Below are positions 1 to 8,131 of a DNA stretch of 64,000 nt, in pieces (the first letter of the stretch is position 1; every line of letters begins with the position of its first letter). The notes under the pieces are model-generated. The model did not search any database and had not been told where the DNA came from. It worked only from the letters and a program-made list of their open reading frames with translations. Origin of the DNA: Aurantimonas sp. 22II-16-19i (GTDB lineage Bacteria; Pseudomonadota; Alphaproteobacteria; Rhizobiales; Rhizobiaceae); the NCBI RefSeq assembly GCF_002088275.1, contig NZ_AQQS01000003.1:1-64000 (forward strand), given 5' to 3'. Made by a program: the position numbers and the translations under genes.

Positions 1-474
1 GGCCGCGAGCGGCTTCAGCGGCTTGACCGCATCGAACAGCCCGGCGAACGGCCGGCCGAGCCGCGCCAGCGTCAGGCTCGCCCGGAACCGAGCCGGATAC
101 GGCAGCGTCATCGCCAGGATCGTGCGGATCATCCGGTCGGCGAAGGGACGCTTGTAGGTCCGCTCGATATGCGCCCGGGCGTGATCGACCAGATGCATGT
201 AGTTCACGCCCGACGGGCACGTTGTCATGCAGGCGAGGCACGACAGGCAGCGGTCGATATGGGTGACGACCTTGTCGTCGGCCGGCCGGTCGTTCTCCAG
301 CATCTCCTTGATCAGGTAGATGCGGCCGCGCGGTGAATCGAGCTCGTTGCCGAGGGTGACATAGGTCGGACAGGTCGCGGTGCAGAAGCCGCAATGCACG
401 CATTTGCGGATGATCTGCTCGGAATGCGCAACGTCTGGCTGCTGCAGCTGGTCGGCGGTGAAGGCGGTTTGCAT
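1..474 (-). CDS. glcF: glycolate oxidase iron-sulfur subunit GlcF (N-terminal part, cut by window edge)
   Basis: Only the first ~158 residues lie in the window. Two CxxCxxCxxxC clusters are visible, at Cys25/28/31/35 (CVHCGFCTATCP) and Cys76/79/82/86 (CLSCLACMTTCP), as expected for the pair of 4Fe-4S centres that pass electrons from the flavin subunits of glycolate oxidase to the membrane quinone pool. The ATG at 472-474 begins MQTAFTADQL. It is the last gene of the glc operon, 3 bp downstream of the DUF5615 gene and separated from glcE by that inserted pair. The C-terminal CCG domains lie outside the window. Family assignment is firm because glcE and glcD precede it. Confidence 0.93.
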   Translation of the reverse strand, partial: MQTAFTADQLQQPDVAHSEQIIRKCVHCGFCTATCPTYVTLGNELDSPRGRIYLIKEMLENDRPADDKVVTHIDRCLSCLACMTTCPSGVNYMHLVDHARAHIERTYKRPFADRMIRTILAMTLPYPARFRASLTLARLGRPFAGLFDAVKPLKPLAA

Positions 475-477
475 GGG

Positions 478-843
478 TTAGTTCTTCTGCGCCTTTCCGG
501 CACTGAAACGGCGAATTCCGCCGTCCTGATCTATGAGGAGAGGTAGGTTGGGTCGAACCTCAACGAATGCCGCCGCAATGCTTTCGGCGATCGCCGACAG
601 TTTCACGATGTCCTGGGTCGGAAGAACGATGACGCTGATCTCCAGTCCGGTGGTGTTCTGCTGCTGAAGAAGGTTCTTGTCGCACGTAATCAGGCAGTCG
701 TAGCCGTTCTCCCCAAGCCGTCGGAGAAGGTCGCCATTGCGAAGTCCTTTCCACGCATTCGGGAACTTGGCTGCTTCGAGCCCAAGCTCACGAAGCAGGA
801 GTGCAACCGTCTTCGGGACGCCCTCGTCAAGCAGCGCTTTCAA
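478..843 (-). CDS. DUF5615 family PIN-like protein (toxin-like)
   Basis: A 121-residue protein starting MKALLDEGVPKTV, with an early acidic residue (Asp6) and a later CDKN motif, the arrangement of the PIN-like DUF5615 family. These are usually found beside DUF433 proteins and are proposed to be toxins of type II-like modules. The start is TTG, preceded by AGGTGG at 8-bp spacing, and the gene overlaps the end of the upstream DUF433 gene by 17 bp, which suggests translational coupling. It sits between glcE and glcF in the same orientation, so it is probably co-transcribed with them. RNase activity is an inference from the PIN-like fold; nothing here proves it. Confidence 0.82.
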   Translation of the reverse strand: MKALLDEGVPKTVALLLRELGLEAAKFPNAWKGLRNGDLLRRLGENGYDCLITCDKNLLQQQNTTGLEISVIVLPTQDIVKLSAIAESIAAAFVEVRPNLPLLIDQDGGIRRFSAGKAQKN

Positions 844-1066
844 AGTTCTGCCACCTGTAGAATGACTTGAGGTGCTCGCCTCCGAAGATCAAGGCTGCTT
901 CTGCTTGCTCACCCGTCACCGTCGGAAATTCCTCCAGAAACTCTGCGAGGCTGAGACCACTCGCAAGGTTACTGAACAGCGCTTCGACCGGCACGCGCGT
1001 TCCTGCGAAGCAGACCGCGCCGGACATGATCTCAGGGTCGGAACTCAGAACTTCATCGAGCTTCAC
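827..1066 (-). CDS. DUF433 domain protein (antitoxin-like)
   Basis: A 79-residue protein with the DUF433 pattern: DPEIMSGAVCFAGTRVPVEA followed by a predicted helix-turn-helix stretch GLSLAEFLEEFPTVTGEQAEAAL. The GTG start at 1064-1066 has a strong upstream GGAGG at 8-bp spacing. DUF433 proteins are small DNA-binding-like partners encoded just before DUF5615 genes, the relation seen here with a 17-bp overlap. The pair is embedded in the glycolate oxidase operon, 38 bp downstream of glcE. Role as antitoxin and autoregulator is inferred from family context. Confidence 0.85.
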   Translation of the reverse strand: MKLDEVLSSDPEIMSGAVCFAGTRVPVEALFSNLASGLSLAEFLEEFPTVTGEQAEAALIFGGEHLKSFYRWQNFESAA

Positions 1067-1104
1067 TTCAGATCCTCCCTTTTCGAGGGGCTACGCCGAC
1101 CATT

Positions 1105-2349
1105 CTATCCCATCTTCCCCGGATTGAGCACGCCCTTCGGGTCGAACTGCTCCTTCAGCCGGCGGGACAGCCCTGCCAGCGGCCCCGGCTGCGGCTCGAG
1201 GACCGGCGTCGCCGCACGCAGGCTTTCGGACGCCCGCACCAGCGTCGCGTGGCCGCCGCCGAAGCGGCGGAGCGTTGCGCGCACCAGATCGGCCTCCGGC
1301 TCGCCCGCCTCCATCTTCAGCCAGACGAGGCCGCCCTGCCAGTCGTAGAAGGCGTCGATCGCCGCCTGCATGCGCAGGCTCATGACGATCTCGTGCGCCC
1401 GCGTCGGGGTGACCGACAGCCGCCAGACCGGCTTCTGCGTACCATCGGCAAAGGGGCGCACATCTCTCACTTCGCGCCACAGCCGGCGCGAGGCTTCCGC
1501 GTCCAGCCGCTCCAGCCGGCCCACCTTTTCCAGCGCCCGGCCGAGATACGCGGCCCGCGCCTCCACCGACGGGCCGAAGCCGTCGATGCGGATCAGCGTC
1601 GCGGCATCGTTGCCGAGCGTGCCCTCGACCACCCACGAGGCGACATACATCGGCAGATGCGCCGCGCCGGAAACCTCCGCCGGCGAGCCCATCGAGGCCG
1701 CCATGGCGCCGGCCGCCTCTGCGTCGGAAAGGCCGCGCAGCACCAGCGTCGTCTCGGTCTCGCATTTCGGCAGGACCTTGATGGTGATCTCGCTCATCAC
1801 CGCCAGCGTCCCGTAGGAGCCGGTGAGGCCCTTGGAGAGATCGTAGCCGGTGACGTTCTTGACCACCCGGCCGCCGGACTTGAAGATCTCGGCCCGCCCC
1901 GACACGGCCCTGACGCCGAGGACGTGATCGCGCGCGGCGCCCTGTTTCAGCCGCCGCGGACCGGACAGGTTGCAGGCGACGACGCCGCCGAGCGTACCGA
2001 GGCCCGCGTCCCTGCCATGCAGCGGGCCGTAATCCATCGGCTCGAATTCCAGCCGCTGTCCATGCGCGTCGACCAGCGCCTCGATCTCGGCGATCGGCGT
2101 GCCGGCCCTGGCGGAGAGCACCAGTTCTTCCGGCTCGTAGAGCGTGACGCCGGCCATCTTTTCCAGCGACAGGGTGCGCGCCGCCTGCACCGGCCGGCCG
2201 AGCCCGCGCTTGGAGCCGGTCCCCTCGATCGCCAGCGGCTCCTCCGCCGAGACGGCCGCGGCGACGATGTCGCGGATGTCGGCTTCGGTTTCGGGACGAA
2301 GAATGGTGGCCCCGCTGTCGTCCTGTGTCATCGGTCGGGCACTGCTCAT
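1105..2349 (-). CDS. glcE: glycolate oxidase FAD-binding subunit GlcE
   Basis: A 414-residue FAD_binding_4 (VAO/PCMH-type) flavoprotein. IEGTGSKRGLGR lies at residues 41-52, the FAD-contacting GTLGGVVACNLSGPRR at 118-133 and VVKNVTGYDLSKG at 162-174. The C-terminus ends FDPKGVLNPGKMG, typical of the oxidase C-domain. It works with GlcD and GlcF to oxidise glycolate to glyoxylate at the membrane. I chose the ATG at 2347-2349 because it overlaps the stop of the upstream Uma2 gene as ATGA, which favours coupling; an in-frame ATG 18 bp later is possible. Longer in-frame starts run into the Uma2 gene and add low-complexity residues. Confidence 0.92.
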   Translation of the reverse strand: MSSARPMTQDDSGATILRPETEADIRDIVAAAVSAEEPLAIEGTGSKRGLGRPVQAARTLSLEKMAGVTLYEPEELVLSARAGTPIAEIEALVDAHGQRLEFEPMDYGPLHGRDAGLGTLGGVVACNLSGPRRLKQGAARDHVLGVRAVSGRAEIFKSGGRVVKNVTGYDLSKGLTGSYGTLAVMSEITIKVLPKCETETTLVLRGLSDAEAAGAMAASMGSPAEVSGAAHLPMYVASWVVEGTLGNDAATLIRIDGFGPSVEARAAYLGRALEKVGRLERLDAEASRRLWREVRDVRPFADGTQKPVWRLSVTPTRAHEIVMSLRMQAAIDAFYDWQGGLVWLKMEAGEPEADLVRATLRRFGGGHATLVRASESLRAATPVLEPQPGPLAGLSRRLKEQFDPKGVLNPGKMG

Positions 2350-2939
2350 GCAAGATCGGTCCGGGCATAGAGGTCGCGGAGGAAGCAGGAGAAGCCGAAC
2401 TCCGGCAGGTCGATGCGGTCGTCCGGCGAGCGATAGACCAGCCCCTTCCACCCGTTCGAGCGAGACCAGACTTCAACGGCCCTGTCTGTTTGAGAGAGGA
2501 TCAAGATGTACAGACAGAGTGGGTGTTCGGCATAGCGAAGACGCTTGGTGCTGATGTATTCGCGCGTATTCGACTCGGAGAGAACCTCTGCCGCGAAATA
2601 AAAGCGCTCGGCGAAATACGGATTTTCCCCGTGATCGTTATCTATTACGGCGACGTCGGCTTGCGGCCGAAACGTTGGATTACCCTCGAGCGCAAGGCCT
2701 ATCTCACGGATCGCGAACAGATTCGACGTCTGGGCCTCGAGCGCGCCGTTGAGAAGCCGTTCGAGGTTCTGGCCGATGATCTGATGCTTCAGGCTTGGCG
2801 GATGCATCGTCATGACCGGTTCTCCGTCGATCAACTCCCAGCGTTCGTCCTCCGACCGCGCATGCAGGAAGGCCAGGAACCGCGCCTCGTCCATCGGCGG
2901 CTCGTCCCGCAGCGAGGGAAGCCTTTCGATCGCGCTCAT
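2346..2939 (-). CDS. Uma2 family (DUF820) nuclease-like protein
   Basis: A 197-residue protein with the Uma2/DUF820 layout, a restriction-endonuclease-like (PD-(D/E)xK) fold. WELIDGEPVMTMHPPSLKHQ comes first, then a central FRPQADVAVID with the core Asp, AAEVLSES with the core Glu, and STKRLRY with the Lys. The start at 2937-2939 follows an AGGAG-rich ribosome site. It is inserted between glcD (17 bp upstream) and glcE (ATGA overlap). The family is expanded in cyanobacteria and scattered in alphaproteobacteria; its biological role is not established. Nuclease activity is inferred from the fold only. The usual PD dipeptide is altered to AD. Confidence 0.82.
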   Translation of the reverse strand: MSAIERLPSLRDEPPMDEARFLAFLHARSEDERWELIDGEPVMTMHPPSLKHQIIGQNLERLLNGALEAQTSNLFAIREIGLALEGNPTFRPQADVAVIDNDHGENPYFAERFYFAAEVLSESNTREYISTKRLRYAEHPLCLYILILSQTDRAVEVWSRSNGWKGLVYRSPDDRIDLPEFGFSCFLRDLYARTDLA

Positions 2940-2955
2940 CGCCTTCTCCTCTTCC

Positions 2956-4449
2956 TCAGAACCTCGGCAGGTCGGGAAACGCCACCTGCCCCTTGTGGAC
3001 ATGCATGCGGCCGAGCTCGGCGCAGCGGTGCAGCGTCGGGAACACCTTGCCGGGATTGAGCAGGTGCTTGTCGTCGAAGGCGCATTTGACCCGCTGCTGG
3101 TGCTTCAGGTCGGTCTCGTCGAACATTTCCGGCATCAGGTCGCGCTTCTCGACGCCGACGCCGTGCTCGCCCGTCAGCACCCCGCCGACAGCGACGCAGA
3201 GCCTGAGGATGTCGTTGCCGAACTCCTCGGCCCGGTGGAGTTCGCCCTCCTTGTTGGCGTCGTAGAGGATCAGCGGGTGGAGGTTGCCGTCGCCGGCATG
3301 GAAGACGTTGGCGACCCGGAGGCCGTATTTCTCCGACATCGCCTTCATGCCGGCCAGCACCTTCGGCAGTTGCTTGCGCGGGATGGTGCCGTCCATGCAG
3401 TAATAGTCCGGCGAGATCCGGCCGACGGCGGGGAACGCCGCCTTGCGCCCGGCCCAGAAGGCGGCGCGCTCCTCCTCCGACTGCGACACCCGGCAGGTGA
3501 CAGCGCCGTTGGCATTGGCGATCCCCTCGACCTCCGCCAGGAGATGGTCGACCTCGGCCGCCGGCCCGTCGAGCTCGACGATCAGCAGCGCCTCGACGTC
3601 GGTCGGATAGCCGGCATGGACGAAATCCTCCGCCGCCCGGATCGCCGGTCGATCCATCATCTCCATGCCGCCGGGAATGATGCCCTTGGCGATGATCGCC
3701 GCGACGCATTCGCCGGCTTCCTCGGAGGTCGGAAACCCGATGAGCACCGCCCGGGCGGTCTCAGGCTTCTGCAGGATACGCACGGTCACCTCGGTGACGA
3801 CGCCGAGCAGCCCTTCCGAGCCGGTCATCAGGCCGAGCAGGTCGTAGCCCTCGGCGTCGAGATGCTTGCCGCCGAGCCGCATCACCTCGCCCTCGATGGT
3901 GACGAATTCGATGCCCAAGACATTGTTCGCCGTCAGCCCGTATTTCAGGCAGTGCACCCCACCGGAATTTTCCGCGACATTGCCGCCGATCGAGCAGGCG
4001 ATCTGCGACGACGGATCGGGGGCGTAGTAGAAACCTTGGCCGGCCACGGCATGGGTGATGCCGAGATTGGTGACGCCCGGCTGCACGACGGCGCAGCGGT
4101 TGTCGGTGTCGATCTCGAGCACCCGGTTGAACTTCGACAAGACGAGCAGCACGCCGTCTTCCAAGGGGAGCGCTCCACCCGACAAGGACGTGCCCGAGCC
4201 GCGCGGCACCACCGGGATCTCCTCGCGGTGGCAGTAGCGCAGCACCGCGGCGACCTGGTCGACGGTCTGCGGCAGGACGACGACGAGCGGCAGCTGGCGA
4301 TAGGCCGTCAGGCCGTCGCTCTCGAACACCGCCATCTCGTTCGCCGCATCGACGACCCCCTCGCCCGGCACGATGGCGCGCAGCGCCTCGACGATCGCCC
4401 GTCGACGGGCGAGGATGGCCCCGGACGGCTTCGGCATCATCACGGACAT
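2956..4449 (-). CDS. glcD: glycolate oxidase FAD-linked subunit GlcD
   Basis: A 497-residue FAD-linked oxidase, about the size of E. coli GlcD. The FAD-binding motif PRGSGTSLSGGA lies at residues 82-93 and SIGGNVAENSGG at 153-164. The C-terminal FAD-oxidase domain has HAGDGNLHPLI and GEHGVGVEKR, residues expected in the substrate and flavin site. The chosen ATG (4447-4449) has AGGAGG just upstream; an in-frame start 90 bp earlier would add a basic, disordered extension without a ribosome site. First gene of the glcD-uma2-glcE-DUF433-DUF5615-glcF unit, so glycolate oxidation drives its expression logic. The upstream AT-rich gap should hold the operon promoter. Confidence 0.95.
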   Translation of the reverse strand: MSVMMPKPSGAILARRRAIVEALRAIVPGEGVVDAANEMAVFESDGLTAYRQLPLVVVLPQTVDQVAAVLRYCHREEIPVVPRGSGTSLSGGALPLEDGVLLVLSKFNRVLEIDTDNRCAVVQPGVTNLGITHAVAGQGFYYAPDPSSQIACSIGGNVAENSGGVHCLKYGLTANNVLGIEFVTIEGEVMRLGGKHLDAEGYDLLGLMTGSEGLLGVVTEVTVRILQKPETARAVLIGFPTSEEAGECVAAIIAKGIIPGGMEMMDRPAIRAAEDFVHAGYPTDVEALLIVELDGPAAEVDHLLAEVEGIANANGAVTCRVSQSEEERAAFWAGRKAAFPAVGRISPDYYCMDGTIPRKQLPKVLAGMKAMSEKYGLRVANVFHAGDGNLHPLILYDANKEGELHRAEEFGNDILRLCVAVGGVLTGEHGVGVEKRDLMPEMFDETDLKHQQRVKCAFDDKHLLNPGKVFPTLHRCAELGRMHVHKGQVAFPDLPRF

Positions 4450-4904
4450 CGGCAATTCCTCCTCGTCGCTCTCCTTCGGCGCCGGCCGGCCCGACGCACG
4501 GCCTCGAACAGACATCTCGATCCCGACGCCGCGATGCAATGCGGCACGGACCCTTCGCGGCTGGCGGCGACCCGAAGTTTGCGACGACCTTATGGCGTTG
4601 AAACCACTCAGTCCATTGCCAAGATCGTGGTCGCGCGTCGCGCGACAAGATTGCGTGGACCTTCCGAAACGGGACCGCCATGGGATCGCGCCATGGTAGA
4701 AGGTGCGTCCTGCGATCGATCGGCACGACAGCCATCAATCCTTACGAATGATTCTTATAAACCACTTGATTCAATCGGGAAATTTGCAGTTTATGAAACT
4801 TGTGTTACACCATTGACCTTGAGTGATCGAGCATTTTCCCCGGTTGTAACGGCTGCGGATGAGCCATAAGGTGGCGGCTTTTTTGCCGCTGAAGGGAGAG
4901 GGTT
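4450..4904. other. divergent intergenic region, glcD / ParA-like gene
   Basis: A 455-bp gap between divergently transcribed genes. Positions about 4730-4860 are clearly richer in A+T than the surrounding coding DNA and contain short dyads (GAATGATTC, TTGATTCAA), which is where I would expect the two promoters and an operator for glycolate control. I could not assign a convincing -35/-10 pair on either strand, and no regulator gene lies beside it. No RNA gene seen. Confidence 0.4.
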
Positions 4905-5606
4905 TTGGCCGAAGTCGTCGCCGTCGGAAATCTGAAGTCCTGTGGGTCGTCGACCATGGCGCTGGTGCTGGCCAGCGCCGTCGCGGCGGCGGGACGATCG
5001 GTGCTTCTCGTCGACGCGGCCTTGGAGCCCGATCTCCTGACATGGTCGCACAAGGGTTATGGCACGCCGTATCTGCGGGTGCGGCGCGCCGCCGACGAGA
5101 AACAGATGGGGGCCTTGGCCGCCGAGGCGCGGCGCCGCGGCGTATGCGTCATCATCGATACCGGTCGCCAGCCCGGAATGATCGCCGCGGGCGCCCTTAT
5201 CGCCGACCGGCTGATCATTCCCGTCCGGCTATCCCCGCTTCCGGCACTCGCAGCCATCGCGACCGACGCAATGCTCACCGATGCCGCGACGGACTGGACG
5301 GCGCCGCTTCGCCGCTTTCTCGTCGCCACCGCGATCGTTCCGATCCCGAGCCGTGTGGCCCGCGCGGTCGAGGCGATCGTCGCCAGCACCGCAACGCCGC
5401 GCCTTCCCGTCGGGCTCGGCCTGCGCGCCGCCTATGAGGCGCCCTTCCTCGGGGGTGCGACGCTGTTCGATCTCGTCGACGAGGAGGCCCCGGGGCTTTT
5501 CAGGGCCCGCCAGGAAGCGCTGTCGCTGGCGGCTGCCGTCGGGCTTCTCGACCGCTTCGAGCAGCGGGCCTTCCAGTCGCGCCTCGCGCCGCAAGCTTCC
5601 TCCTGA
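4905..5606 (+). CDS. ParA/MinD-like P-loop protein with altered Walker A
   Basis: A 233-residue protein with the ParA/CobQ/MinD fold. Residues 8-17 read GNLKSCGSST where the family has a deviant Walker A of the type KGGxGK(S/T)T; the signature lysine (Lys11) is kept but the phosphate-binding lysine is Ser15. RSVLLVDAALEPD (Asp37) and VCVIIDTGRQPG (Asp85) match the A-box and Walker B positions. The start is TTG, with GGGAGAGG upstream. It stands alone, with no ParB-like partner or parS-like site seen nearby. A cytoplasmic positioning or regulatory role is possible, but ATP hydrolysis is doubtful given the substitution. Confidence 0.65.
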   Translation: MAEVVAVGNLKSCGSSTMALVLASAVAAAGRSVLLVDAALEPDLLTWSHKGYGTPYLRVRRAADEKQMGALAAEARRRGVCVIIDTGRQPGMIAAGALIADRLIIPVRLSPLPALAAIATDAMLTDAATDWTAPLRRFLVATAIVPIPSRVARAVEAIVASTATPRLPVGLGLRAAYEAPFLGGATLFDLVDEEAPGLFRARQEALSLAAAVGLLDRFEQRAFQSRLAPQASS

Positions 5607-5673
5607 GGCGCCGCGTCATCGGCGGGGGATCGGTCTGGAAGCGTCTCTTCGGGTAGCCGGCGCAGAGCGATCG

Positions 5674-6978
5674 TCAAGACGCTTCGTCTTCGTGTGACGG
5701 GCGGACGTGCCGGCGGCGGATGCGCCGGACCACCGTCCAGACGGCAAGCAACGCGATCGGCACGAAGAGCGCGGTCAACACCGTCGAGGAGACCGGAAAA
5801 CCCTCGTACTCCAGCCCCTTGGCGACATAGCCGAACAGCCCGACGACATAGTAGCCGATTGCCGCCACCGACAGGCCCTCGACGGTCTGCTGGAGCCGCA
5901 GCTGCAGCTGCGCCCGGCGGTTCATCGACGACAGGAGATCGCGGTTCTGGTGTTCGAGTTCGACGTCGATCCGGGTGCGCAGGAGATTGGCGGACCGGGC
6001 GAGCTTTTCGGAAAGACTGGCCTGGCGTTCCTCCACCGACCGGCAGGTGCGCATCGCCGGCGCCATGCGCCGCTTCAGGAATGCGCTCCAGCTCTCCTGA
6101 CCGGCGATCGGCTGCTCGACCACCGCGGCGAGGCGCTCGCGGACGATCTCGTCATAGGCCCGGCTCGCGCCGAACCGGTAGAGCACGGAGGCGGACGACG
6201 CCTCGACCGCGGCGGCGGCGAGCGTGATCTCCTGCAACAATTCGCGCGAGTGGCCCGGCCCCGCCTTCATCTCCTCGGTGATCAGCATCAGCCGGCCCTC
6301 CAGCGCCTGGACCTCCGGCCCGACGGACTGCGCCAGCGGCAGGCCCAGCAGGGCGAGCGTGCGGTAGATCTCGATCTCGACGAGGCGCATCGCCAGCGCT
6401 CCGGCACGGGCCGGCGGCAGGCCGTCGTCGAGGACGAGGATGCGCGTCAGGCCGTCGCCGTCCTGGCGAAAATCGGTCGCCGCATGGGCGAGCCCCGCCT
6501 CCATCACCGAAAAGCAGAAGCTCGTCTTGTCGAAGATCTCGAGGGCCGCCTGGCCGTCCGCGTCGTTCGGCCGCATTTCGAGGTGGACGCCGCCGATCAG
6601 CGGACCGGGCGCGTCGAAGTCGGCGCCGAACGGATGGCCCGCCACCGGATCGCCGAACCGCTCCGGCACCGGCCCTTCCCAGGAATAGGTGCAGAACTCG
6701 GTATGGCGTTCCCAGCGCAGCTTGCCCTTGCCGAAGGCGAAGGCATGGGTGCGCGCGTCCTTGGCCGGCGGCGGCACGCCCCGGCGCACCGACATGTCGG
6801 AGAGGATCTGATGGTCGCGCACGCCGTGGTCGGCGTTCATGAAGGCGAGGACGATGAGCGCCCGCGGCAGCTTCATCAACGGGAACGGGCGCGCATGCAG
6901 CTCGCCGAGAACGAGCGCCCGGCGCGGATCCTGCTCGAAACGCTCGAGCGACTGTCGTGCGAATGTGATCGACGTCAT
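5674..6978 (-). CDS. DUF3422 family membrane protein
   Basis: A 434-residue protein of the proteobacterial DUF3422 family, starting MTSITFARQSLERFEQDP, with the conserved LGELHARPF and HTEFCTYSW segments in the N-terminal half. A heptad-like helical region around residues 300-360 precedes two hydrophobic segments near the C-terminus (about 366-385 and 395-418), then a basic tail RRIRRRHVR. The predicted topology is a large cytoplasmic domain anchored by C-terminal membrane helices. Function is unknown for the family. It is transcribed away from lutA and convergent with the ParA-like gene; the shared 67-bp gap holds nothing clear. Confidence 0.85.
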   Translation of the reverse strand: MTSITFARQSLERFEQDPRRALVLGELHARPFPLMKLPRALIVLAFMNADHGVRDHQILSDMSVRRGVPPPAKDARTHAFAFGKGKLRWERHTEFCTYSWEGPVPERFGDPVAGHPFGADFDAPGPLIGGVHLEMRPNDADGQAALEIFDKTSFCFSVMEAGLAHAATDFRQDGDGLTRILVLDDGLPPARAGALAMRLVEIEIYRTLALLGLPLAQSVGPEVQALEGRLMLITEEMKAGPGHSRELLQEITLAAAAVEASSASVLYRFGASRAYDEIVRERLAAVVEQPIAGQESWSAFLKRRMAPAMRTCRSVEERQASLSEKLARSANLLRTRIDVELEHQNRDLLSSMNRRAQLQLRLQQTVEGLSVAAIGYYVVGLFGYVAKGLEYEGFPVSSTVLTALFVPIALLAVWTVVRRIRRRHVRPSHEDEAS

Positions 6979-7158
6979 GGAGCCCCCTCCCCGAGAGACC
7001 GCCCTTGCTACAGGATGGCGGGTTGGGAGAAAACGCCAATTTGCGATCGTTCCAAATCGAGCCCAGGATCGTTACATGAGTCGGACCATCTCGACAAAGG
7101 TCGACCGAGGTCTCGCCCGCATGGTGCCGGTCGAAGATGACAGTGGAGTTTCAGTGCC

Positions 7159-7965
7159 TTGACCCTGAATGGCATGACAGACGGCGTCCCCTCGACGGGC
7201 CCCACACAGACAACGCCGACCGTGGCGCTGTTCGTCACCTGCCTCGTCGACCTGTTCCGGCCGAGCGTCGGCTTTGCCGCGATCAAGCTTCTCGAAAACG
7301 CCGGCTGCAAGGTGGTCGTTCCCCCGAACCAGACCTGCTGCGGCCAGCCGGCCTATAATTCCGGCGACCGCGAGGACACGAAGGCGATCGCCCGGCAGGT
7401 CATCGAGACCTTCGAGGGCTATGACTACGTTGTCGCCCCGTCGGGCTCCTGCGGCTCGACCCTGAAGAAGCACTATCCGGAACTCTTCGCGGACGATCCG
7501 GCATGGCACGAGCGGGCGACGCGGTTTTCCCAGAAGGTCCACGAGCTTGTCAGCTTCCTCACCGACGTCAGGGGCGTGACCGCCGTGGACGCGGCGCTGC
7601 CGGCGACGGTCACCTATCACGATTCCTGCTCCGGCCTGCGCGAGCTCGGCATCCGCGAGCAGCCGCGGAAGCTGTTGCGAACCGTCGAGGGGCTGACGCT
7701 GAAGGAGCTTCCGGAGGCCGATGTGTGCTGCGGCTTCGGCGGCACCTTCTGCGTCAAGTATCCGGACGTCTCCAACGCCATCGTCGGCAAGAAGACGAAG
7801 CACATCGCCTCCACCGGCGCCGACATGCTGCTCGCCGGCGATCTCGGCTGCCTGATGAACATGGACGGCAAGCTGAAACGCGAGAAGATCGGCGTCGAGG
7901 TGCGCCATGTCGCCGAGGTTCTGGCGGGAATGACCGACAAGCCGCCGATCGGTGGCAAGCTGTGA
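7159..7965 (+). CDS. lutA: lactate utilisation iron-sulfur protein LutA
   Basis: A protein of about 268 residues with two CCG-type cysteine-rich domains: QTCCGQP (Cys60-61) followed by SGSCGSTLKKHYPE, and HDSCSGLRELGI followed by VCCGFGGTFCVKYP. This is the LutA/YkgE arrangement. With LutB and LutC it forms a cytochrome-independent L-lactate oxidising complex. The TTG at 7159 is placed about 10 bp after GGAG; the ATG at 7174 is an alternative with poorer spacing. In most genomes lutB follows directly; here 2.4 kb of other genes come first. The stop overlaps the start of the macro-domain remnant as GTGA. Confidence 0.9.
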   Translation: MTLNGMTDGVPSTGPTQTTPTVALFVTCLVDLFRPSVGFAAIKLLENAGCKVVVPPNQTCCGQPAYNSGDREDTKAIARQVIETFEGYDYVVAPSGSCGSTLKKHYPELFADDPAWHERATRFSQKVHELVSFLTDVRGVTAVDAALPATVTYHDSCSGLRELGIREQPRKLLRTVEGLTLKELPEADVCCGFGGTFCVKYPDVSNAIVGKKTKHIASTGADMLLAGDLGCLMNMDGKLKREKIGVEVRHVAEVLAGMTDKPPIGGKL

Positions 7966-8131
7966 CGAGGCTCCGGCGCGGCGAGACGACGATCGAGGTG
8001 ATCACCGCCGACATCACCACGCTCTGGCCGCAGCGGATTCTGGCAAGTTCGAGCGGATCGTGCTCTGCTGCTTCTCCAGCGGCGACGCGAAGATCCACGC
8101 CGCCGCGCTGACACGGGAGGCGACGTCATGA
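7962..8131 (+). pseudogene. macro-domain (ADP-ribose-binding) gene remnant with large internal deletion
   Basis: Two parts of a macro-domain protein lie in different frames. From the GTG at 7962, which overlaps the lutA stop as GTGA, the frame reads TIEVITADITTL, the usual N-terminal strand and ADP-ribose loop of macro domains. From about 8042, in another frame, it reads FERIVLCCFSSGDAKIH and runs to a TGA at 8129-8131, which overlaps the start of the first DUF29 gene as ATGA. That second part matches the usual C-terminal strand and helix. Roughly the central two thirds of a ~170-residue domain is missing. The stop-start overlaps at both ends suggest the intact gene once belonged to this operon. 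Family recognition is by eye. Confidence 0.62.
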
